Shown here piece after piece: positions 54,962-64,000 of a stretch of 64,000 nt of DNA (the stretch's first letter is position 1; every line of letters starts with the position of its first letter). This DNA comes from Gemmatimonadales bacterium (GTDB lineage Bacteria; Gemmatimonadota; Gemmatimonadetes; Gemmatimonadales; GWC2-71-9): the NCBI GenBank assembly GCA_036279355.1, contig DASUJH010000007.1, positions 62,001-126,000 on the forward strand, given 5' to 3'. The position numbers were made by a program, and so were the translations under genes. A model generated the notes under the pieces. That model searched no databases. It had not been told where the DNA came from and was given only the letters and a program-made list of their open reading frames with translations.

Positions 54962-56989
54962 ATGATCCGCCTGCACCTCGCGCCGCTCCTCCTCGGCGCC
55001 GTTCTCCTGGCCGCCTCGGGGGCGCCGAGCGAAGCGCAGCAGCCGGCGCCCGGCATCCGCGCTCCCGTCGCCGACACCGGCATCTTCAGCCCTCTCGATC
55101 TCCCGGCCGGCAACGAGTTCCGCACCGCGTCGGGGCTTCCCGGCCCCCGATACTGGCAGCAACGCGCCGATTACACCATCCGCGCCACGCTCGATACGGC
55201 GGCCAAGCGCATCACCGGCAGCGAGCGCATCCGCTACACCAACAACTCGCCCGATACGCTCCGCTTCGTCTGGATGCAGCTCGACCAGAACCTCTTCCGC
55301 CCCGGCAGCACCGGCTCGCTCCTCTTTCCGCCCGACACTCGCTTCAGCGCCCGGAACTTCCCCGGCGGGTTCGATCTGACACGGGTGGCGCAGGTTTCCA
55401 GGGGCACGATCAAGGCGGCGCGGCGCGGCGCCGCCCGCCCGGCCGACTCCGCCGGCGCCGAGCTCTCCACCCGGGTGGACGGCACCATGATGTACATGGC
55501 GCTCGCGGCGCCGCTCCCGCCCAAGGGCGTCACCACCTTTGCGATCGACTACGCCTTCAACGTCCCCGAGCACGGGGCCGACCGGATGGGCCGGGACGGC
55601 AGCCTCTACGAGATTGCGCAGTGGTATCCGCGGATGGCCGTGTACGACGACGTGCACGGCTGGAACACCCTGCCCTACCTCGGCCAGGGCGAGTTCTACC
55701 TCGAGTACGGCGACTTCGACTACTGGGTGACGCTGCCCGCCGGCTACATCATGGCCGGCACCGGCACGCTGCAGAACGCGGCCCAGGTGCTGACGCCGGC
55801 CGAACGCCGGCGCCTGACGCTCGCCGCGGGGTCTGACACGACGCTGCACATCGTCACCGAAGACGAGATCAGATCCGGCGCTGCGCGGCCGACCCGGAGC
55901 GGCACCCAGACCTGGCACTTCCACGCGGGAAGCGTGCGCGACGTCGCGTGGGCCGCGTCACCCGAATATCTCTGGGACGCGTCCGGGTGGGACGGCATCG
56001 TGACGCAGGCGTACTATCGCCCCTCGGCGCGCGCCACCTGGTTCGAGGCGGCCCGGATGACGCGGTTCTCCATCCGGGAGTACAGCACCCGGTGGTTCCA
56101 CTATCCCTACCCGCAGATGACCTCCGTCGAGGGACCGGTCACCGGCATGGAGTACCCGATGCTGGCAATGGACGAAGCGGGCGACACGCGCGAGGAGCTC
56201 TACTCGGTGGCCACCCACGAAATCGGCCACATGTGGTACCCGATGGTGGTGGGCTCCGACGAGCGGCGCTATGCGTGGATGGACGAGGGGTTCAACACGT
56301 TCATCAATACGTTTTCCGAAGAGGACTACTTCCAGCGGAACGACGCCGAGCGAAGGCGGGCGGAAACCGCACGGGTGCTGGAGCTCGACCAGGGCGCCAC
56401 GCCGCAGCCCATCATGACGGCCGCCAACCGGTACCTCAACAACGACAATCTCGGCAGCCTCGCGTACATAAAGCCGTCGATCGTGCTCCTGGCGCTCCGG
56501 AACCAGGTGCTGGGCCCAACGCCGTTCGACGCGGCGTTCCGCGAGTACACCCGCCGGTGGGCGTTCAAGCATCCGCAGCCCGCCGATTTCTTCAATACAA
56601 TAGAGAACGTGTCGGGCGAGAACCTCGCTTGGTTCTGGCGTAGTTGGTTCTATACCACCGACGCGCTGGACCAGGCGGTGACCAACGTGGTGCAACGCGC
56701 CGACTCGGACGGCGGCACCGTGGCGCGCATCACGCTCAGCAATAACGGCGCGGCGGTCATGCCGGTGGACTTGCAGCTCACGCTCGCCGACAGCAGCACC
56801 GAGCTCGTCAAGCTGCCGGTCGAGATCTGGTTCGAGGGGGATACATACCTCGCCACGGTAGAGACGCCAAAGCCGATCGTCGCCGCGCGCGTCAACGCCG
56901 ACGGCCGCATGCCCGACGTGGCGCCGGCCAACGACGAATGGCATGCGCCCGTGGTCGCAGGTCCGACGCCCGCGCCGCCAGCCCGATAG
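54962..56989 (+). CDS. M1-family zinc metallopeptidase, secreted
   Basis: 675 residues. A signal peptide (LLLGAVLLAASGAPSEAQ) exports it. The gluzincin motif HEIGH at 419-423 with E442 (HExxH-18-E, in WMDEGFNTF) gives the zinc site of M1 aminopeptidases. GMEYPMLAM lies at the position of the GAMEN exopeptidase motif but departs from it. The N-terminal beta domain contains YTIRATLDTAAKRITGSERIRYTN. Likely a periplasmic or outer-membrane-facing peptidase; substrate unknown. It follows dcd on the same strand. Confidence 0.9.
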   Translation: MIRLHLAPLLLGAVLLAASGAPSEAQQPAPGIRAPVADTGIFSPLDLPAGNEFRTASGLPGPRYWQQRADYTIRATLDTAAKRITGSERIRYTNNSPDTLRFVWMQLDQNLFRPGSTGSLLFPPDTRFSARNFPGGFDLTRVAQVSRGTIKAARRGAARPADSAGAELSTRVDGTMMYMALAAPLPPKGVTTFAIDYAFNVPEHGADRMGRDGSLYEIAQWYPRMAVYDDVHGWNTLPYLGQGEFYLEYGDFDYWVTLPAGYIMAGTGTLQNAAQVLTPAERRRLTLAAGSDTTLHIVTEDEIRSGAARPTRSGTQTWHFHAGSVRDVAWAASPEYLWDASGWDGIVTQAYYRPSARATWFEAARMTRFSIREYSTRWFHYPYPQMTSVEGPVTGMEYPMLAMDEAGDTREELYSVATHEIGHMWYPMVVGSDERRYAWMDEGFNTFINTFSEEDYFQRNDAERRRAETARVLELDQGATPQPIMTAANRYLNNDNLGSLAYIKPSIVLLALRNQVLGPTPFDAAFREYTRRWAFKHPQPADFFNTIENVSGENLAWFWRSWFYTTDALDQAVTNVVQRADSDGGTVARITLSNNGAAVMPVDLQLTLADSSTELVKLPVEIWFEGDTYLATVETPKPIVAARVNADGRMPDVAPANDEWHAPVVAGPTPAPPAR

Positions 56990-57077
56990 TGTTTGACCCC
57001 CGCCATGCATCAGTCCGTTCGGATGGCTGGGGACCCGGCGGGCGCTTCCACAACCAACGCTCAACGGTGAGACAGCC

Positions 57078-59264
57078 ATGGCTCTGCGCATCCCGCGGCA
57101 CCTGATCTTCCTCGCGGTCGGCGTGATGCTCGCCTCGTGTGGCGGCAGCGATTCGGGGCCCACGGGACCGGCCACGGCCAGCATCTCGCTGGCGCCGGCG
57201 ACCGTTGCATTCGGCGCCGTCCAGGGCGGTGCGGCGCCGGCCGCGCAGACGGTTGCGGTGACGAACGGCGGCACCGGGTCGCTCGAGGGGCTCTCGGTCG
57301 GTGCAATCACGTATAGTGCCGGTGCCTCGGGCTGGCTCGGGGCGAGCCTCAGCAGCGCGAGCGGCCCCGCCACCCTCACTCTCGCCGCCAAGCCTGCCGG
57401 TCTCGCGAGCGGCAGCTACACCGCCTCGGTCCCGCTCTCGTCATCCCGCGCCACCAATAGCCCGCAGAAGATTTCGGTCTCGCTGCTCGTGCTCCCCGAC
57501 AACAAGGCGACCTCGCTCGCGGCGGGGCAGTCGGCCGTGTTCCTCGGCTCACCGGCCTTCAGCACGCAGCTCGCGGTGCCGGCCGGGTCGCGGTATCTGG
57601 TCGCCGTGGTAAACACCGATCCGTCGAGCTCCGCCACCGCCGACTTTACCCTCCAAGGCGCGCTTACCGGCGGCTCCGCCGGCACCACCACGCGCGTGAC
57701 GGCGCTGGCGCGCGGTGCCGCGCCCGCTCCGAGCGCCGCGGCGCCGCGCGGTGCGGCACCCGGCTATGCGATGAGCGCGGGTGACGCGCGCGCGATCGCG
57801 TACCTGCGGCGCCTCGCGCCGGCCCACGACGCAATGCTCGCGCGCAATCGGCAGATCTACGCCCGCTGGGGCGGTGCGCGCGGCGCGAGGCGGGCAGCCG
57901 AGGCGCGGAGCGCGCGGCTGTCACCGGTCGCCGCGTCGATCGCGCAAACGGTCGGCACCGTGAACAAGGTCTACGTGGCAAAATCACTCAGTGAAGGGTG
58001 CGCGGATGTGGATTCGATCGGGGCCAGGACCGTGGCGGTGGGCCAGCACGTCATCGTGCTTGCCGACACCAACCGGACCACGTGGCCGGATACCGAACGC
58101 CCCGATTCGGCCTTTTACCAGACATTCGCCGACGAATATGACCAGATCACCTGGCCGCATCTCCTCACCTACATCGGCGATCCGCTGGCGGACGACGGCA
58201 ATCTGTCGGGCGTCGGGAAGGTGACGGTGACGCTGACACCCGTCCTCAACAACTTGGGCGGCGGTGTCTTGGCGTTCGTGAGCTCGTGCGACTTCTTCCC
58301 CACAGAAGTGAGCGCCCAAGACACCAACTTCAGCAACTTCACCGAGATGTTCTACTCGCTGGTGCCGGCGTCCAACGGCCTGAGCGTCACGACCTGGGAA
58401 AAGGCGCTGCGGAGCACGGCGGCGCACGAGAGCAAGCACATCGTCTCGTTCGCCGACCGGATCATCAACAACAGCCCGGTGCTCGAGGAGATCTGGCTGG
58501 AGGAAGGCCTGGCCCAGATCTCATCGGAGATCTGGATGCGGAACTTCAATCAGGCGAAGTGGAAGGCTCACGCCAATTTCGACCAGACGGTCGTCTGCGA
58601 GCTCAACTTCGGCATCGGCGCCCCGTGCAACTCGCAGAATACCAATCCGCTCACGCTGATGATCGCGCATCTGCCGTTCACCTTCGAGTACCTGAACACC
58701 GAGAGCACCAAGCATACCGAAGGGCTGGGTGTGGACACGCCCTCGAACTACGGCGCCGGCTGGGCCTTTGCCCGCTGGGTCATCGACCAGTACGCGGGCG
58801 ACGAGCCCACGCTGATCAAGGGACTCATCAACGAGCCATCGCTGAGCGGCCTGCCCAACCTGAGCAGCCACACCGGACAGCCTGCGCCGTTGCTGCTCAT
58901 GTACTGGAATCTCGCGAGTGCCATCTTCGAAAAGCCTGCGTTCACCGCAGCGGATCCGCGGGTCACGATTCCGAGCTTCGATTTTGCCAATATCTACGAG
59001 ACGGGGCAGACCGGTGTGACGTGCAATGGCCAGCCGTGCGGACTCTTCACCCAATCCGGTACGCCGACATTTCCGGTGCAGCCGATTGCCATCTCGCCCG
59101 GTGCGATCAGCCAGCAGGTGACCGGCGTTCCCGGCACGTCCGCCGCGTACTTCCTGCTCTCCGCGACTGCCGACGGGACCGAGGCGCTGCAGCTCGCGAG
59201 CGGCGCCGGTGACGCTATCTCGCCACAGAGTGCGTTCCGCGTCGGCATCCTGAGGGTAGAGTGA
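57078..59264 (+). CDS. HExxH metallopeptidase-like lipoprotein with BACON-type domain
   Basis: 728 residues. Signal peptide with lipobox LASC. Residues 35-140 look like a BACON/Ig-like repeat (LAPATVAFGAVQGG, VAVTNGGTGSLEGL, GLASGSYTASVPL). The second half carries HESKH at 450-454 followed by EEIWLEEGLAQ, where E475 or E476 could be the third zinc ligand. This resembles M30/gluzincin enzymes, but I cannot name the family. It is likely anchored outside the cytoplasm. It lies 88 bp after the M1 peptidase gene. Confidence 0.75.
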   Translation: MALRIPRHLIFLAVGVMLASCGGSDSGPTGPATASISLAPATVAFGAVQGGAAPAAQTVAVTNGGTGSLEGLSVGAITYSAGASGWLGASLSSASGPATLTLAAKPAGLASGSYTASVPLSSSRATNSPQKISVSLLVLPDNKATSLAAGQSAVFLGSPAFSTQLAVPAGSRYLVAVVNTDPSSSATADFTLQGALTGGSAGTTTRVTALARGAAPAPSAAAPRGAAPGYAMSAGDARAIAYLRRLAPAHDAMLARNRQIYARWGGARGARRAAEARSARLSPVAASIAQTVGTVNKVYVAKSLSEGCADVDSIGARTVAVGQHVIVLADTNRTTWPDTERPDSAFYQTFADEYDQITWPHLLTYIGDPLADDGNLSGVGKVTVTLTPVLNNLGGGVLAFVSSCDFFPTEVSAQDTNFSNFTEMFYSLVPASNGLSVTTWEKALRSTAAHESKHIVSFADRIINNSPVLEEIWLEEGLAQISSEIWMRNFNQAKWKAHANFDQTVVCELNFGIGAPCNSQNTNPLTLMIAHLPFTFEYLNTESTKHTEGLGVDTPSNYGAGWAFARWVIDQYAGDEPTLIKGLINEPSLSGLPNLSSHTGQPAPLLLMYWNLASAIFEKPAFTAADPRVTIPSFDFANIYETGQTGVTCNGQPCGLFTQSGTPTFPVQPIAISPGAISQQVTGVPGTSAAYFLLSATADGTEALQLASGAGDAISPQSAFRVGILRVE

Positions 59265-59794
59265 TGCGCCCCGTTGCGGTGGTGGGCCGCGCGCTGGCCG
59301 CCGCGGCGTTCGGGCTGGGCGGGGCCATCCTGGTCGCGGCGGCCTGTCATCGCACCGGCGGCAATTCGCCCGGCGCGCAGCCCGATGCGGCGGCGGCCGA
59401 CACCATCACCGGTCAGGTGCGGCTGGTCGGCGTCAGCGGCAAGCCGCGGGTGACGCTCGTGCCCGACAGCGGCGGCTCGGCCATGACACTGACCGGTGCG
59501 CCCGCGCTCGAGCGTGTGAACGGCCTCAGCGTGGCGGCGGTGGGCCGCGCGGTGCCCGGCGCGGAGCCGCGCAAGTTCCAGGTGCGTGAGTTCACCGTCG
59601 TCGCCGCCAACGGACTCGCCGCGACCGATGGCCGCCTGGCCGCCGGCGGCGACACGCTCTACCTCGTCACGGCGGACGGCACGCGCCACCCGCTGGTGAA
59701 CCCCTCGCCCAACCTCTGGGCGCACGTCGGGAGCCGGGTTTGGGTGTCCGGGCCGATCAATCAGGAGCCCGTGGCCTACGGGATCATCGAATAG
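59261..59794 (+). CDS. Unknown secreted protein, probable lipoprotein
   Basis: 177 residues, family not recognised. An N-terminal hydrophobic segment ends in VAAAC, a weak lipobox. The rest is beta-rich with LVGVSGKPRVTLVPDSGG, VAAVGRAVPGAEPRKFQVREF and WAHVGSRVWVSG, suggesting an OB- or barrel-like fold. It starts at the GTG that overlaps the stop of the HExxH lipoprotein gene (ATG 3 bp later also fits), so the two are probably co-translated. Confidence 0.65.
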   Translation: MMRPVAVVGRALAAAAFGLGGAILVAAACHRTGGNSPGAQPDAAAADTITGQVRLVGVSGKPRVTLVPDSGGSAMTLTGAPALERVNGLSVAAVGRAVPGAEPRKFQVREFTVVAANGLAATDGRLAAGGDTLYLVTADGTRHPLVNPSPNLWAHVGSRVWVSGPINQEPVAYGIIE

Positions 59795-59852
59795 CCGGCG
59801 ATGCGATCTGCCTCACAGCGCGCCGAGGGCCGCCGCAAGACCTTCGCCATCC

Positions 59853-60326
59853 ATGGGCACCGATAACCCGCTGGCCAGCTATCTGAACGACCACCTGGCA
59901 GGCTCCGTGGCGGCCATCGAGCTGCTCGAGCACCTGACCAAGCATGCCGGGGGCCCGACGGAGCGGGACTTCTTTGCCGGTCTCCGCGCCGACATTGCGA
60001 GCGACCAGGAGGTGCTGAAGGAGATCCTGAACCGGGTGGGCGGCTCGGAGAGTGAGTTGCGGAAGGCCGGGGCCTGGATCTCCGAAAAGGCCAGCCGGTT
60101 GAAGCTGCGCCTCGAGGACGGCGCCGGACTCTCACGCCTCGAGGCGCTGGAGACGCTCGCGCTCGGGATCACCGGCAAGATGGGGCTCTGGCGGGTGCTC
60201 TCGATGCTGAGCGACCGGCGCCCCGAGCTTGTGGGCGTGGACTACGCCCGGCTCGAGCAGTTCGCGGAGCGGCAGCACGCCGACGTGGAGGCGCGGCGGC
60301 TCGAGGCGGCGCAGGCGGCGTTCTGA
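59853..60326 (+). CDS. Unknown helical protein, ferritin-like length
   Basis: 157 residues, soluble, no signal peptide. It is nearly all helical (ASYLNDHLAGSVAAIELLEHLTKHAG, RDFFAGLRADIASDQEVLKEIL, GLWRVLSMLSDRRPEL) and has His/Glu positions in two helices that would allow a ferritin-like bundle, though no clear ExxH pair fits. It ends 10 bp from the convergent sdhB end. Function unknown. Confidence 0.7.
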   Translation: MGTDNPLASYLNDHLAGSVAAIELLEHLTKHAGGPTERDFFAGLRADIASDQEVLKEILNRVGGSESELRKAGAWISEKASRLKLRLEDGAGLSRLEALETLALGITGKMGLWRVLSMLSDRRPELVGVDYARLEQFAERQHADVEARRLEAAQAAF

Positions 60327-60336
60327 CGCGCGGCGG

Positions 60337-61103
60337 CTACGATGCCGCGGTGCCGTTGACCGCCGGGCCGCGGAGCGTCGCCCGCAGGTAGTCGCCGTTC
60401 ATCCGCGCGATCGCGGCGATACTGATCTCCTTGGGGCACGCCTCCTGGCACTCCCCGTAGAGGCTGCACCCGCCAAAGCCTTCCGCATCCATCTGCCGCA
60501 CCATCGCCCGCGCCCGGCGGTTGCGCTCGGGCTGGCCCTGCGGCAGCAGGCCCAGGTGAGTGATCTTGGCTCCGGTAAACAGGGACGCCGACCCGTTGGG
60601 GCACGCGGCCACGCACGCGCCGCAGCCGATGCACTGCGCCACGTCCATCGCCGCCTCGACGTCGTCCTTGGGGATGGGGATCGCGTTGCCGTCCGGCGCG
60701 GCGCCCGTGCGCTCCGAGACGAACCCACCCGCGGCGATGATGCGGTCGAAGGCACTGCGGTTCACCACGAGATCTTTCACCACCGGGAACGCCCGCGCGC
60801 GCCACGGCTCGACATGAATCACCGCGCCGTCGGGAAAGCTCCGCATGTGAAGCTGGCAGGTCGCCGTTCCCTTCATCGGCCCATGCGCCACGCCGTTGAT
60901 CATCATGCCGCAGGACCCGCAGATGCCCTCGCGGCAATCGTGGTCGAACGCCACCGGCATCTCGCCCCGCGCGATCAGATCCTCGTTCAGCGCGTCGAGC
61001 ATTTCGAGGAACGACATGTCGGGGCTCACGTCCCGCATTGCGTACTCGACCATTTTGCCCGGCGCGTCGGGGCCCGCCTGACGCCAGATATGCAGCGTGA
61101 GGT

Positions 61104-61107
<4 letters not shown>
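60337..61107 (-). CDS. sdhB: Succinate dehydrogenase iron-sulfur subunit
   Basis: 256 residues. [2Fe-2S] ligands C58, C63, C66, C84; [4Fe-4S] C159, C162, C165, C169; [3Fe-4S] C214, C220, C224. It transfers electrons from SdhA to the membrane quinone site. GTG start overlaps the sdhA stop. The loop with [20 protein letters not shown] between clusters fits the b558-type group. Confidence 0.96.
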
Positions 61108-63034
<1,927 letters not shown>

Positions 63035-63038
<4 letters not shown>

Positions 63039-63745
63039 CGCGGGCCGCCGATCCAGCCGAAGAACACCGCGATCGGAATGATCGTGAAGCCGAGCCAGAT
63101 GAACACCGCCAGCACCACCGCCACGGGCCGGCGGAACGTATTCGGCTCGGCCGGCGCTGCACCGAGCGAGCGGCCGCTGCTCCACACGCCGTGGTACAGA
63201 TGCAGGCCCAGCGCCGCGAGCGCGATGAGGTAGAACACCACGACCACCGGGTTGTGGAATCCGGTGAGCACGTTCCGGTAGGGGTCGCCCTCGATGAAGC
63301 CGGGGAGAATCGTGCCGGTGGTGAACTGGAGCAGGTGGATGATGATGAAGATGAGGATGAGCACGCCACCCCAGCGGATGGTGCGCGAGGCGAACGTCGA
63401 GACCTGCGGCTCGCGCTGCACGTAGCCCACCGGGCGCGCCGCCTGCCGCCGCCGCGCGAGCTGGTATGCGGCCACGATGTGGAGCACCAGCGCCGCCATC
63501 AGGATGAGCCGCGGAACCCACAGCGCGAGCCCGGTGCTGTGCAGGAACGCGCTGTAGGCGTTGATGCGCGTGGGCCCGGAGAAGACCAGCAGGTTCGCCA
63601 GCACGTGGGTGATGAGGTAGGCGACCCAGATGAGGCCGGTCACCGCCATCACCGCCTTCTTCCCCACCGAGCTCTGCCAGAAGGCGAGCACGGGGCCCAC
63701 CGCACGCCGGGGGAGCGGGACGCCGGCCGAGCCGGTGGCGGTCAC
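63035..63745 (-). CDS. sdhC: Succinate dehydrogenase cytochrome b558-type membrane anchor
   Basis: 236 residues with about five membrane helices; one subunit instead of separate SdhC and SdhD. His residues in [34 protein letters not shown] and [13 protein letters not shown] are likely heme ligands. It passes electrons to menaquinone. The GTG overlaps the end of the malate dehydrogenase gene. No second anchor gene exists between sdhC and sdhA. Confidence 0.92.
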
Positions 63746-64000
63746 GCGGCCTCCAGGGTGGCCTGCGTGCTCCGCACCGCCTCGGCCGATTTGAACAGCG
63801 CGGCGCGCTCCGCTTCGGTGAGCGTCACCTCGATCACCTGCTCCAGTCCGCGCCGGCCCAACTTGCAGGGCACGCCGCAGAAGACGTCGCGGAGCCCGTA
63901 CTCGCCTTGCAGCCACGCCGCGCATGGAAGGATGCGCCGCTTGTCGAGTGCGATTGCTTCCACCATCTGCACCGCTGCGGCGCTCGGCGCGTAGTACGCC
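63742..64000 (-). CDS. mdh: Malate dehydrogenase, C-terminal part, 5' end beyond window
   Basis: About 85 C-terminal residues are visible. [38 protein letters not shown] and [23 protein letters not shown] match the LDH-like malate dehydrogenases. It oxidises malate to oxaloacetate with NAD. It leads into sdhC with a 4-bp overlap, so TCA genes are joined here. The right edge cuts off the active site. Confidence 0.9.
   Translation of the reverse strand, partial: AYYAPSAAAVQMVEAIALDKRRILPCAAWLQGEYGLRDVFCGVPCKLGRRGLEQVIEVTLTEAERAALFKSAEAVRSTQATLEAA

Noticed and set aside
54962-60326. The secreted-peptidase region as a horizontally gained island
   Set aside because: Base composition looks like the neighbours by eye and no mobile genes, repeats or tRNA flank it.

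Overview
This 64 kb window is high-GC chromosomal DNA from a Gram-negative-type (two-membrane) bacterium with menaquinone-based respiration. It carries LPS-transport genes (lptA, lptB, lptC), the futalosine menaquinone genes mqnE, mqnA and mqnC, a complete 14-gene complex I operon, a succinate dehydrogenase with a single-subunit cytochrome b558-type anchor, rpoN, and a plsX-fab operon. My inference is Gemmatimonadota or a close relative. This rests on gene content and protein style, not on a marker gene, because there is no rRNA and I saw no tRNA. No insertion sequence, phage, CRISPR array or origin was seen. No gap between genes exceeds about 160 bp.

Layout. 1-8372 (minus): pyrG-lptC-lptA-lptB-rpoN, then two glycosyltransferases, a tightly overlapped envelope and sigma-54 unit. 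8535-9898 (minus): an orphan anthranilate/aminodeoxychorismate synthase glutaminase and a membrane-anchored protein with 11-residue DS repeats. 9909-13611 (plus): ABC exporter ATPase and permease, an AraC-type regulator and a VOC protein. 13719-25486 (minus): a DS-repeat lipoprotein, a three-part RND efflux system, xerD, dedA, ispF, mqnC, mqnA, mqnE and a cysteine dioxygenase. 25515-31483 (minus): yceD-rpmF-plsX-fabH-fabD-fabG-acpP-fabF behind a good promoter. 31586-35977 (minus): carbamate kinase, sucC, sucD, an EIIA-CBS protein and ndk. 36083-54207 (minus): nuoA to nuoN, then a phosphohexomutase and a UPF0182 membrane protein. 54358-60326 (plus): dcd, an M1-type peptidase, a HExxH lipoprotein and two unknown proteins. 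60337-64000 (minus): malate dehydrogenase (partial), sdhC, sdhA, sdhB.

The respiratory and TCA genes fit together. Malate dehydrogenase and succinyl-CoA synthetase feed NADH and succinate to complex I and succinate dehydrogenase, both of which would reduce the menaquinone made by the Mqn enzymes. The fab, plsX, lpt, pyrG (CTP) and glycosyltransferase genes supply envelope lipids and glycans. Most genes within a unit overlap by 4 bp (ATGA or GTGA), so translational coupling is the rule.

Most of the window is recognisable housekeeping DNA. The less ordinary items are an LptB with a roughly 143-residue N-terminal extension, an MqnE with CX5CX2C cysteine spacing, a cysteine dioxygenase that keeps the Cys and Tyr of the crosslinked cofactor, two nearby proteins that share 11-residue DS repeats, an 8-bp tandem repeat at the junction of two glycosyltransferase genes, and a probably leaderless fab-operon transcript. 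I found no clear case for a wholly new multi-gene system.
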